Of a stretch of DNA of 64,000 nucleotides, positions 18,813 to 27,398 are shown piece after piece. Made by a program: the position numbers and the translations under genes. The notes below the pieces were generated by a model that did not search any database, had not been told where the DNA came from, and saw nothing but the letters and a program-made list of their open reading frames with translations. The stretch is taken from positions 4,600,062 to 4,664,061 of the forward strand of contig OX638379.1 of NCBI GenBank assembly GCA_951813605.1, read 5' to 3'. Each line of letters starts with the position of its first letter. Position 1 is the first letter of the stretch. This DNA is from an uncultured Bryobacterales bacterium (GTDB lineage Bacteria > Acidobacteriota > Terriglobia > Bryobacterales > UBA6623).

Positions 18813-19916
18813 ATGAGATCGGCGTCGGCCCGAGGCAGCTGGCTGAGGGATTTCGACTGGACCTTGACCGGCCTTGTCGTCATGATCTCCCTGACCGGCC
18901 TGTTTCAGATATACAGCAGCACGATCAATACGCCGTTCCATCAGGCTTACGCCCAGCATGCCGTCTGGCTGGTCCTCGGATTGGCCCTGTTCCTGGTTGC
19001 GTCGTACGTGGACTACCACCGCGGCATCGCCGTGTCGCTCGTTTTCTGGGCCGGCGGCATCCTGCTTCTGATCGCCGTGCTAGTCTTCACCGAGCCCGTG
19101 AACGGGGCCCGGCGATGGCTGCCGACGCCGCTAGGTTTCTCGATACAGGTTTCCGAGTGCATGAAGGTAGTGCTAGTCTTGATTGTAGCGAAGCACTGCA
19201 GCAAGTACGCGACCATGACGTCGCGACTTCGCGACTTCGCGACGATTGGACTGCTGTTCTTCGCGCCGTTCCTCCTAGTGGCCATGCAGCCGGACTTGAG
19301 CACGGCGCTCAGCTTGGTCCCGCTGCTCGGCATGGCGTTGCTCCTGTCCACGATCCGCATGAAGCACATTCTGGGGGCATTCCTCGTGGTCGTCCTGTTG
19401 ATGCCGCTCGGCTGGGCAAACCTCAAGCCGTACCAGAAGGACCGGATAACCGGTTTCATGGATCCAGGCGGCGCGCCGCGGAGCACCGGTTACCAGATTT
19501 TGCAGTCGAGAATCGCAGTTGGGTCCGGTGGCATCTCGGGCCAAGGGTTCGTTCAAGGCTCGCAAACGCAGTTGCGCTTCCTGCCCACCCCCCACACGGA
19601 CTTTATCCTAGCCTCGTTCGCGGAGGAACGAGGCTTCATCGGCATCGCAATCGTGCTAGGGCTGTACTACGCCTTGCTCATGCGAATTGTGCAGGCCGGA
19701 CAATCGGCGGCTGACGCGGAAGGGACATTGATCGCGATGAGTGTCGCGGCTTTGCTGCTGTTCCATATCGTGGTCAATGTCGGGATGGTGGCCAACAAGG
19801 TGCCAGTCACGGGCCTGCCGTTGCCCCTGATGAGTTACGGAGGGTCCAGTTTGCTTGCGTTCATGACAATGCTAGGACTCGTCAACAACGTGCGGCTCAG
19901 CCGCTTCGTGAATTGA
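18813..19916 (+). CDS. rodA: Rod shape-determining glycosyltransferase RodA
   Basis: The 367-residue SEDS-family protein has about ten membrane helices and polymerises lipid II into glycan strands with PBP2. Family motifs seen are NGARRWLPTPLGFSIQVSE, the loop with LQPDLSTALSL-like sequence (here MQPDLSTALSLVP), the FLPTPHTDFILASFAEERGF block, and the final TGLPLPLMSYGGSSLLAF. GTG 18807 would overlap the mrdA stop, but GAGGAG sits six bases before ATG 18813, so I take the latter. It is the last gene of the mre cluster before a 301-base gap. Confidence 0.96.
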   Translation: MRSASARGSWLRDFDWTLTGLVVMISLTGLFQIYSSTINTPFHQAYAQHAVWLVLGLALFLVASYVDYHRGIAVSLVFWAGGILLLIAVLVFTEPVNGARRWLPTPLGFSIQVSECMKVVLVLIVAKHCSKYATMTSRLRDFATIGLLFFAPFLLVAMQPDLSTALSLVPLLGMALLLSTIRMKHILGAFLVVVLLMPLGWANLKPYQKDRITGFMDPGGAPRSTGYQILQSRIAVGSGGISGQGFVQGSQTQLRFLPTPHTDFILASFAEERGFIGIAIVLGLYYALLMRIVQAGQSAADAEGTLIAMSVAALLLFHIVVNVGMVANKVPVTGLPLPLMSYGGSSLLAFMTMLGLVNNVRLSRFVN

Positions 19917-20217
19917 ATCTCACTTGTCGGCTCGGGCAGCAGTGCCGGCAAGAACAAAGAAAGGATTGAAGGGAAGATTCCAACCCGCGGACCAAAGTAC
20001 CGGGTCGTTTCAAACTGGCGCGAGCGTTCGAGCCCCGCCCGAGACGAGGCGCTCCGCTTGCGCGAGCAAGGCTTGCCGGCCACGTGCCGACCCTACTCGG
20101 CCGCCGCGCTGCATTCAAGCGAATCCTGCCAGCAAGGTGATGCAATGGAACTGAGGTTTCCAGCAGCAGCCGGCACGGCGCAGCGTCGCGAGTTGATCTT
20201 CCCGGGGACAAAATGCC
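19917..20217. other. Intergenic leader before rng
   Basis: No gene is visible in these 301 bases. Three-frame translation lacks codon bias. The stretch probably carries the promoter and the untranslated leader of rng, which in RNase E/G genes is often the site of autoregulation. I see no clear sigma70 boxes or strong hairpin. Confidence 0.4.
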
Positions 20218-22617
20218 ATGTCTCAGGAATTAGTCATCTCATCGAATCCGATCGAGACGACAGTGGCGATACTCGAGGATGATCGCCTAGTCGAAATCTA
20301 CGTTGAGCATCACGCCAAGAAAGCGATAAACGGAAGCATCTACAAGGGGCGCGTGACACGCGTGCTACCAGGCATGCAATCCGCTTTCGTGGACTTGGGC
20401 TTGAAGCGCGATGCGTTCCTATACGTCACCGACATCGTCGATCCCGCAGAGAGCGCAGGCGGTGAGGTGGACGCGCCCCTTATTGAAGCCGAGCCCCCTA
20501 AGCCGGTGCCGTCGACCGCCCTGGATTCGAAGTCGAATGGGACGGTCAAAGACGGGTCCGCCGAATCGGTGCCTCCGGCTAGGACGGAGCAGTCGGGGGA
20601 AGCCGGCAACTCCGACGGACGCGCAGTGAAACGCTCCCGGCGCCGAGGCCGGAGGCGCCGCCGAGGCCGGAGGCCCGGGGCGCGAGCCAAGGCCGCCGAA
20701 GCGGAGCCCGAAGCCCGGTCGCAAGAGGCGCCCGCGGAGACGCAGGGCGACGATTCCACAGACGGGCATCCGGTGCTGCTGCCGGGCGAATCCATCGCCA
20801 AGTACCGCAATGCCGCCCGCGTGAAACGCGTGAGCCGCAAGCAGGCGAAGACCGCCAAGCCGAGCTCGGTCGAGACGGAAGGCGGGCTTGACGAGACGCG
20901 CTCGGCGGACGCATCGGTGCCACGCGAAGAAAGCAGGCTTGACTCAGAGGCGGCCGCGGTATCGACCCCGCTGACCGGCACCGAAGAGTCGAGCAGTGCG
21001 GAGAGCGCGCCGCCCGGGACAAGCACGGAACCGCGGCGGAGCCGCGCGGAAGTTTCCGCGCCGCCTGCGGTGGCCGAGCTTCGACTGGGCATCGTGCACT
21101 GGCTCAAGCGCAAGGCCGGCGGCACTGGGAGCCCCGCTGCGAAAGCAGAGCCGAAGCCACCGGCACGTTCCGCAAAGAGGACTCGGCCGGCCAAGGCGTC
21201 GGCTAAGGCCAAACGCGGCCGCAAGACAGAGCCCCGGTTTGCTGCGGGCGGCCCGGCAGCGGGCCGCAAGCGGCGTTCCGGGCGCAGGAGGCCCCCACCC
21301 GCCAAACGTGGGTCGGGCGTCCGAGCGAAGGCGAGTCCAAAGAGCGCCGAATCGAAGCGCGCCAAGCGCCATGGCGGCCCGAAGCAGGTCGGCCCGGAGG
21401 CGAAGATCAAGGACCTGCTCAAGAGCGGCCAGGAGCTGATCGTTCAGGTGAGCAGGGAGCCGGTTGGGGCCAAGGGCGCTCGCATCACGTCGCATGTCTC
21501 GCTGCCGGGCCGCTACATGGTTTACATGACCACGGCCAAGCACAACGGTGTTGCACGAAATATCCAGCCAGAATCCGAACGGAACCGTCTGCGCAAGATC
21601 GTCAAGAAGCATTCCCATGCGAAGCCGGGTGGATTCGTCGTGCGAACGGCAGGGCGAGGCGTCGCCGAAGAGGCGCTCGTGGCCGACATGGAGTTCTTGC
21701 ACGGGCTCTGGACGTCCATCCTAGAGAAGTCCGAGAAGCGCAAAGCCCCCGCCAAGCTTCATAGCGATCTCGATATCGTCGAACGCGTTCTGCGCGACCA
21801 TCTGGGACAGAACTACAAGGCCGTATGGGTTGACTCCGAAGACACGTACGAAACGATTGTGAAATTCGCGGAGCGCTTCCACCCCAATCTAGTCAAGCGG
21901 ATCAAGCTCTATACGAAGCGCAAGCCGATTCACGACACGTTCGGCATATCAAAAGATCTGAGCAAGGCTCTCAAGCCCAAGGTATGGCTCAAGTCGGGCG
22001 GCTACCTGGTGATCAACCAGACCGAGGCACTCGTCGCAATCGATGTCAACACCGGAAGGTACGTCGGCAAGTCCGATCGCCTCGAGGACACAGTGCTGAA
22101 AACGAATCTCGAAGCAGCGGATGAGATCGTGCGGCAACTGCGCCTTCGCGACCTTGGCGGTATTATCGTCATCGACTTCATCGACATGGAGGACCGCAAG
22201 AACCGGCAGAAGGTGCATCAAGTGCTTCAGGACGCGCTGCGGAAGACTCGGTCGCCCTCGAGGCTGCTTCCGTTCAATGACTTCGGTCTGGTCGTGATTA
22301 CACGGAAAGCCGTCCGTCAGTCGTTGGAGCGGGCCTTGTGCATGCCGTGCCCGGCCTGTTCAGGGGCCGGCAAGGTCAAGTCCTCGGCCACGGTCCTGTC
22401 TGAGATCTTCTCGGCCGCGGGGCGCATAGCCGCAGACAAGAAGAAGAAGACCCCCAAGCGCGGAAAGGAGCTTACCCTGCGGGTTCATCCGGAAATCGCG
22501 AGATCGCTCAAGAAGAAGTCCAATTCGCACCACGAGGATCTGGAAGAAACTGCCGGGACCAGCGTGCTCGTGCGGGGCGACTCGTCATTGCATCCAGAGC
22601 ATTTCACTCTGGCCTAG
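20218..22617 (+). CDS. rng: Ribonuclease E/G family protein with large low-complexity insertion in the S1 domain
   Basis: The 799-residue endoribonuclease processes and degrades RNA. The S1 domain begins normally (SIYKGRVTRVLPGMQSAFVDLG, residues 40-61) but is interrupted at about residue 77 by roughly 310 residues of Arg/Lys/Ala/Pro/Glu-rich sequence, resuming near 390 (AKIKDLLKSGQELIVQV). The 5'-sensor/RNase H region and DNase I-like catalytic domain follow, with the metal aspartates in VAIDVNTGR and IIVIDFIDM. The zinc link is CPAC near residue 706. Typical RNase G has about 490 residues, so the excess lies almost wholly in the insertion, not in a C-terminal degradosome scaffold. Confidence 0.95.
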   Translation: MSQELVISSNPIETTVAILEDDRLVEIYVEHHAKKAINGSIYKGRVTRVLPGMQSAFVDLGLKRDAFLYVTDIVDPAESAGGEVDAPLIEAEPPKPVPSTALDSKSNGTVKDGSAESVPPARTEQSGEAGNSDGRAVKRSRRRGRRRRRGRRPGARAKAAEAEPEARSQEAPAETQGDDSTDGHPVLLPGESIAKYRNAARVKRVSRKQAKTAKPSSVETEGGLDETRSADASVPREESRLDSEAAAVSTPLTGTEESSSAESAPPGTSTEPRRSRAEVSAPPAVAELRLGIVHWLKRKAGGTGSPAAKAEPKPPARSAKRTRPAKASAKAKRGRKTEPRFAAGGPAAGRKRRSGRRRPPPAKRGSGVRAKASPKSAESKRAKRHGGPKQVGPEAKIKDLLKSGQELIVQVSREPVGAKGARITSHVSLPGRYMVYMTTAKHNGVARNIQPESERNRLRKIVKKHSHAKPGGFVVRTAGRGVAEEALVADMEFLHGLWTSILEKSEKRKAPAKLHSDLDIVERVLRDHLGQNYKAVWVDSEDTYETIVKFAERFHPNLVKRIKLYTKRKPIHDTFGISKDLSKALKPKVWLKSGGYLVINQTEALVAIDVNTGRYVGKSDRLEDTVLKTNLEAADEIVRQLRLRDLGGIIVIDFIDMEDRKNRQKVHQVLQDALRKTRSPSRLLPFNDFGLVVITRKAVRQSLERALCMPCPACSGAGKVKSSATVLSEIFSAAGRIAADKKKKTPKRGKELTLRVHPEIARSLKKKSNSHHEDLEETAGTSVLVRGDSSLHPEHFTLA

Positions 22618-22671
22618 CGCCGCCGGCACGGACCAGCGCTGGTGGGAAATGCGCGGGGCTCGCGGGAGCAG

Positions 22672-23589
22672 CTAGGTTCCGAAGGCCGACGCGTACTGTG
22701 ACTTCAGATACTTGAAGTCCGTTTCGATTGCCTGCATTTCCTTGTCGATCCGCTGTGCCTCCGTAGGTGCCTCGATCCCGTACTCCACATGCAGGGAGAT
22801 CGGCCCGGAGAAGCCGCTAGCTGCGAGTGCTTCGAAGAACCTCGGGTAGTCCACCATGCCCTGCCCGAGCGGGCACATCTGAGCCTTCCACTCGCCCTGT
22901 CGCTTGTCCCAGTAGAAATCCTTGCAGGCCACCATCTTGAGACGCGGAACAAGCCGGTGAAACCCGATCTCCCAGCCCGCAGCGCCTCCTTCGATTGTTG
23001 CGTGACAGGGGTCGAAGTAGAAGCCGATGTGCTGCGGGTCGGTATGACGCAGAATCCACCAGTGGTCCCAAAGGGCGCTGCCGACGAACGTGCCCGAATG
23101 ATTATGGAAGCCGCCCGTGATCCCCGCGTGACCCGCGATCGCGGCCAAGCCCTCTACATCGGCCTTGACGCGTGCAAGGTAGCCGTCGAGATCCGCGAAG
23201 TGTCGATAGCGGTAATAGCCCAGCTTGAAATAGGGGACGCCAAGTTTCGCCGCAGTGTAGAGAGTGGGGCGGGCAGCGGAGTCGTTGCGCGAGAGCAGGC
23301 CGGTGGTGATCATCGGCAATTCGATGCCTTCCGCAGCCAGGGCATCGTGGGCGCGCGGCAAGTCGCGCTCGACATTCTCCGGAAGGACGTGGCCACGCGG
23401 CCGGACGGTCAAGTCGGCGCCCTCGAAGCCGAATGAGCGGAGCGTGCTTGCCAGGTCCTTGTAGCCAAGATGCGGAAGGTGCTTTGTAAACAGGCAGAGC
23501 GTTGGTTTCCTCGCCGGGCCGTCTCCCGCCGCCGAGGCGGTCGCCACCGCGGAGCCGGCTAGCAGCTCTCGACGTGTCAGGCATCGCAT
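22672..23589 (-). CDS. Exported sugar isomerase/epimerase-like TIM-barrel protein
   Basis: The 305-residue protein starts with MRCLTRRELLAGSAVATASA, a Tat-like signal with twin arginines. The body is an AP endonuclease 2-type TIM barrel with metal-ligand positions GGFHNHSG (His), IGFYFDPCHA (Asp, His), VACKDF (Asp) and SLHVEYG (Glu). Proteins of this kind isomerise, epimerise or eliminate keto-sugars; export implies a periplasmic substrate. I start at ATG 23589 because upstream codons form no signal peptide. It is the last gene of a minus-strand run of four exported proteins (DUF1080, SelA-like, DctP, this one). Confidence 0.85.
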   Translation of the reverse strand: MRCLTRRELLAGSAVATASAAGDGPARKPTLCLFTKHLPHLGYKDLASTLRSFGFEGADLTVRPRGHVLPENVERDLPRAHDALAAEGIELPMITTGLLSRNDSAARPTLYTAAKLGVPYFKLGYYRYRHFADLDGYLARVKADVEGLAAIAGHAGITGGFHNHSGTFVGSALWDHWWILRHTDPQHIGFYFDPCHATIEGGAAGWEIGFHRLVPRLKMVACKDFYWDKRQGEWKAQMCPLGQGMVDYPRFFEALAASGFSGPISLHVEYGIEAPTEAQRIDKEMQAIETDFKYLKSQYASAFGT

Positions 23590-23624
23590 TTCAATTCCCC
23601 CTTGGCGGCCTCTTCGGAGCGAGG

Positions 23625-24647
23625 TCACGGCGCCCGGAATTCATCTCTCCAGCGGAGTGCTTCGTCCAGCAGTTCCGCAGGAGCGTAGCGGCCCCTGAGA
23701 CCCGGATAGGCCTCCTCGACTTCGCGGCTCCATTCCGCTATGAGGGTGTCGTCCGTCTCTATCACCCGCAGGCCGTACTTCTGCATTGCGCTAACCGCGT
23801 CGCGTTCCTGTCGTCGCACCGCGGCCTCGATCTCGCTGGCAGCGTCGATCGCGGCCTCTCGCATCAAGGTCCGCTGATTCGAGGGGATCCGTTCCCACAC
23901 GCCGTTGTCGATCAGCACGGAGCCGATGATCGGTATGAACCGAAGGTCGAGCATGTTGGGAGCGGAAGCGAACCACTGGTATCCCGCGGCGACGAGCGGA
24001 GGGACGGCGAAGACCTCGACCAGCCCGGTTTCAAGGTTCGCTTGCAACTCGGTCAAGTCAAGCGGCACGGCGCGGAAGCCGAACTCGGAGAACAGCCTCA
24101 GCATTTCGTCGTCGCCCTTGGATGTGTAGAGCTTCATCGCCCTGAGCTCGGCGGGGGTCCGGAATTCCCTGACGGCGAAGAAATAGGCCCAGCCGGCGTC
24201 GCCCCACGCCAGGACTGTGAATCCCTTCTCTTTGAGACGCCGTTCCAGGACGGGGGCCATCTTTCCGCGAACATAGTCGAACTCCTCGATCGACTCGAAC
24301 ATCAAAGGAACCTGCAGGGCGCTGATGCCCTCGTCCAGGAACGACATGCCGCTGCCGGAAATCAGCGCGGCCTGCATCTGGCCCGCGCGCATCTTGCGCA
24401 GCATCGTCACTTCGTCGCCCGCGACGCCGCCTGGGTAGACGGTCAGATCCACGGCGCCCCCAGAGATTTCCCTCCAAGATTGCCGCATGCGCATGAGCAC
24501 TTCGTGGTAAATGCTGTTCTTCGGCGCGATGGTGCCGAGCTTGACCTTGTTGGGGCGGCGTCTCTGCGCCGACGCGGCGTCGAAGGCCCCCGACATCGCC
24601 AGAATCGCCGCTACAGCGATGATCAAGGGGAACCCAAGTCTCTTCAT
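23625..24647 (-). CDS. TRAP transporter solute-binding protein (DctP family)
   Basis: The 340-residue protein has a signal peptide (MKRLGFPLIIAVAAILAMSG, cleaved near Ala-Ser-Ala-Gln) and the DctP fold. The first strand is KLGTIAPKNSIYHE, followed by MLRKMRAGQMQAALISG and the hinge region with the family AMKLYTSKG segment, whose Arg/Lys usually contacts a carboxylate. TRAP binding proteins capture organic acids for DctQM permeases. No dctQ or dctM gene is next to it or in this window, so the protein is an orphan or supplies a distant permease. It lies 35 bases upstream of the exported isomerase on the same strand. Confidence 0.9.
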   Translation of the reverse strand: MKRLGFPLIIAVAAILAMSGAFDAASAQRRRPNKVKLGTIAPKNSIYHEVLMRMRQSWREISGGAVDLTVYPGGVAGDEVTMLRKMRAGQMQAALISGSGMSFLDEGISALQVPLMFESIEEFDYVRGKMAPVLERRLKEKGFTVLAWGDAGWAYFFAVREFRTPAELRAMKLYTSKGDDEMLRLFSEFGFRAVPLDLTELQANLETGLVEVFAVPPLVAAGYQWFASAPNMLDLRFIPIIGSVLIDNGVWERIPSNQRTLMREAAIDAASEIEAAVRRQERDAVSAMQKYGLRVIETDDTLIAEWSREVEEAYPGLRGRYAPAELLDEALRWRDEFRAP

Positions 24648-24937
24648 GTCGATCCTAGACCTGCAGTTCGGCCGCCCTGCGAATCCCAGCCAAGCCTTGC
24701 CGCCTCCTAAAGCCGTTGCGGTTGCGTCCTGTCGCAAGCCCTGCCTCGCGGGGGCTTTACATAGTATATGCGCGGCCCACCGGTATCCTCGGCGGCCGAC
24801 TGGAACGGGGCCGGGCGGTGAGCCGCGCGCGTGACTAGACGCCAAGCGCGAACCGCGCGCGCATCATTCATTTTGCGAAGGACCGCCGTACGAAGTTGAA
24901 TGGCAGTTCCGGGTTGCTTCGCACGGCACAGCCCCAG

Positions 24938-26176
24938 TCAGGAGGAGGCGCCTATTGCCTCCGCTAGCACGCCGCGAACCTGGCGGCCCACGACGCGCTC
25001 CTCGCCGGGTTCCATCATCCAGACGGCGATCACGAGCCCGTCCTCATAGCCGGGGCGAACTTCGACGCCCGGGTCTCTATCGCGCAGGCGTGCCGCCGCT
25101 TGCTCCGGGACGAGAGCGGCGCGGCGGTAGTCCCATCGGACCCTCAAGTGCGGGACGGCGTTGGCGATCTCGGGCACGAAGATCTCGGTCGAGACGCCGC
25201 TGAGACTGGCCAGCGCCTGCTCGATTCGCTTGCATCGCCGTGTCCACTCCTTCCATACCTGTTCGTGATCTCGCTCAATGAACAGCTCTAGCGCAACGAG
25301 CATGCCCACGATCTCTTCCTTGTTCACCTTGTTGGTCCGCCCCACGGAATCGGAGTGCGGGCTGTTGTTCAGCCGAGCGGCCTCGATGAGGTCGCGACGC
25401 CCGAGCAGCAGCCCCGCGGACTGAGGGCCCAGCAAGCCCTTGCCTCCGGAGAAGGCCACCAAGTCGTAACCCATCTTCGTGAAGCGGAAAAGATTGTCCG
25501 CGGGCGGAAGGTCGGCAGCCGCGTCGTTCAGAGTCGGTATGCCGTGCGCCTTGCCGACACCCACGAACTCCTCGTGGCCGATGCGTCCGGCGCGCTCGGC
25601 ATGATTGAGGAAGAACATCATCGCGGTCCGCTCGCCTATCGCGGCTTCCATTTCCCGCAGGGTCTCGACTTCGACCAGGCGCACGCCGCAGTTCCGGACC
25701 GCGTGGTCGTAAGCGTTGCGGTGCGCCTTCTGCATCACAACTTCGTCCTTCATGCCCGCGGTGTCCGGCAATCTCTTGATGCGCTCGACATTGTCACCCG
25801 CGACGCACGCGGCAGTAGCAAGCGTTAGCGCAGATGCGCAACCCGCGGTGACCAGCGCAGCCTCGCAATCCAGTAGCTGCGCGATGCGGTCGCCCGCCTT
25901 CTCGTGCAGCTCGCCCAAGTCGACGTAGCGGGTCGAGGCCCCCTGCATGGCGCTCAACACTTCCGGCGGCATTTTCGAAGCTGTCAGCCGCGTGTAGGTG
26001 CCGGCGGCGTTGACAAACGTTCGGACGCCTAGTTCGCCGAGGACGTCGCGCGCGGAACGCAAGCGCTTTGCCTGCTTCGCGGCACTCGAAGGCCCTGCGG
26101 CGAAGGCACCTGCCAGAGGCCCGCCTACGGCCAAGCGCATGAAGGCGCGTCGGTCGCGCGATAGCCAGCCAAACAT
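24938..26176 (-). CDS. Exported SelA-like PLP-dependent enzyme
   Basis: The 412-residue protein has a Tat signal (SRDRRAFMRLAVGGPLAGAF) followed by a fold-type I PLP domain of the SelA/aminotransferase V type. Landmarks are FVNAAGTYTRLTASKM, the cofactor segment ALVTAGCASALTLAT, the aspartate loop TLNDAAADLPP and the Schiff-base lysine in AFSGGKGLLGPQSAG. It is unlikely to make selenocysteinyl-tRNA, because it is exported and has no selA-selB context; relatives act on amino sugar acids or amino acids. Tat export fits a protein folded around PLP in the cytosol. It sits between the DUF1080 and DctP genes. Confidence 0.85.
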   Translation of the reverse strand: MFGWLSRDRRAFMRLAVGGPLAGAFAAGPSSAAKQAKRLRSARDVLGELGVRTFVNAAGTYTRLTASKMPPEVLSAMQGASTRYVDLGELHEKAGDRIAQLLDCEAALVTAGCASALTLATAACVAGDNVERIKRLPDTAGMKDEVVMQKAHRNAYDHAVRNCGVRLVEVETLREMEAAIGERTAMMFFLNHAERAGRIGHEEFVGVGKAHGIPTLNDAAADLPPADNLFRFTKMGYDLVAFSGGKGLLGPQSAGLLLGRRDLIEAARLNNSPHSDSVGRTNKVNKEEIVGMLVALELFIERDHEQVWKEWTRRCKRIEQALASLSGVSTEIFVPEIANAVPHLRVRWDYRRAALVPEQAAARLRDRDPGVEVRPGYEDGLVIAVWMMEPGEERVVGRQVRGVLAEAIGASS

Positions 26177-26257
26177 GGAACCCTCCACCAAGAATCGATC
26201 ACAGGACACGGCATCTTCCCGCCAACAGGACTCGCCTGCGCCTGCCGGACAGGAACC

Positions 26258-26905
26258 TCATTGCAGTGGCTTGATGCGAATGCTGCGGAACTCGACAGGC
26301 TCGTTGTGACCGAGAAAGCCCACATGACCCCGGGCGCGCCGCAGTCCCGGATGCCTCGCCAATGTAGGGCGGTCGCGCACCTCCCGGGTGTCAAAGTCAA
26401 GAATCGTCTTCCCGTTCAGCACGACGCGGATCTCCGATCCTCGGACAGTCACTTCCTGACTGTTCCATTCGCCAGCCGGCTTGAGGGCCCCCGTCTTGGC
26501 CGGAGCCACGTTGTACAGCGAGCCGTGCTTCTGCCACGGCTTGATCTGCGCGTAGCGCGAAGCGCTGTTGTCGATGATCTGGAGTTCGTTCCCGTCGTAA
26601 GCCAAGTTGCGCCATGCTAGCGGACAGCGGATGCAAAGGCCGTTGTTGGAGCCCGATTCCAGCTTGAATTCGAACCGCAATACGAAATCGGAGTATTCCG
26701 AAGCCGAAAGCAAATTCCCTCCGCTTCCGCGAGGGCAGACGATCTTCCCGTCCCGGACCACGTAGCCGTCACCGTGCTGCCCGAGCAGGACCCAGCCATC
26801 AAGCGAGACGCCATCGAACAGCGGCTCGAAGCCTTCCTCCGCGGACGCAGCGGAAAGCGTCGCTGCGTGCAGTGTCGACATCAGGATGAGGCTCGCCCAG
26901 CGCAT
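26258..26905 (-). CDS. Exported DUF1080 (3-keto-disaccharide hydrolase type) protein
   Basis: The 215-residue protein has a signal peptide (MRWASLILMSTLHAATLSA) and one DUF1080 domain, a concanavalin-like beta sandwich. Hallmarks are the opening FEPLFDGVSLDGWVLLG, the middle FVLRFEFKLESGSNNGLCIR, NELQIIDN with a KHGSLYNV block, and the closing HVGFLGHNEPVEFRSIRIKPL. The family is linked to keto-glycoside cleavage and carbohydrate binding in soil and planctomycete-type bacteria. It is the first gene of the minus-strand exported cluster, 81 bases before the SelA-like gene. Confidence 0.9.
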   Translation of the reverse strand: MRWASLILMSTLHAATLSAASAEEGFEPLFDGVSLDGWVLLGQHGDGYVVRDGKIVCPRGSGGNLLSASEYSDFVLRFEFKLESGSNNGLCIRCPLAWRNLAYDGNELQIIDNSASRYAQIKPWQKHGSLYNVAPAKTGALKPAGEWNSQEVTVRGSEIRVVLNGKTILDFDTREVRDRPTLARHPGLRRARGHVGFLGHNEPVEFRSIRIKPLQ

Positions 26906-27020
26906 AAGCGTGCCTGCATGGTAGCAGTGCGCGTGCCGTTCCGCCTAGCCAATGACCCAGGATCGGCTGAAACTGCGGACTGCTTGCATCTCTGCCCCGC
27001 GCGCCGCAAGATAGGTAAAT

Positions 27021-27398
27021 GTGGGACCCACGCTGTACGACATCGTCGGGGAGGACGGGTTCGATCGGCTCACGCGGGCTTTCTACGCGCAAGTGCCCGA
27101 GGACGAACTGCTTGGACCCATGTATCCGCCGGAGCAATTGGAAGCGGCGCAAGTTCGCCTGCGCGACTTCCTCGTCGGGCGGTTCGGGGGGCCGCAGCGC
27201 TATATCGAGCAGCGAGGCCATCCGCGGCTGCGCATGCGCCACATGCCGTTTCCGATCGACGGCCGGGCACGCGACCGCTGGATGGCGCTGATGGCCAATG
27301 CGCTGAAGAAAGCCCGCTTTCCGGCGGCGGTAACACAATCCCTGTACCGCTACTTCGCGCAGACGGCCACGTTCATGATCAATCGCGCACGAGGCTAG
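27021..27398 (+). CDS. Truncated hemoglobin, group II-like
   Basis: The 125-residue globin has the 2-on-2 fold pattern: opening LYDIVGEDGFDRLTRAFYAQV, the F-helix region GHPRLRMRHMPF with the proximal heme-ligating H74, and the G8 tryptophan W87 in DRWMALM. The E-to-F stretch and Trp G8 fit group II (trHbO), which handle oxygen, NO or peroxide. The start is GTG 27021. The last 20 bases overlap the convergent tesA homologue. No other stress gene is adjacent to suggest its use. Confidence 0.92.
   Translation: MGPTLYDIVGEDGFDRLTRAFYAQVPEDELLGPMYPPEQLEAAQVRLRDFLVGRFGGPQRYIEQRGHPRLRMRHMPFPIDGRARDRWMALMANALKKARFPAAVTQSLYRYFAQTATFMINRARG

Noticed and set aside
20340-21422. Long minus-strand frame opposite rng
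   Set aside because: It is the complement of the low-complexity insertion; serine/arginine/leucine-rich with no motif.
24736-24768. TATACT and a short hairpin upstream of the DctP gene
   Set aside because: No -35 box at the right distance and only a six-base stem; too weak to list as a promoter or attenuator.
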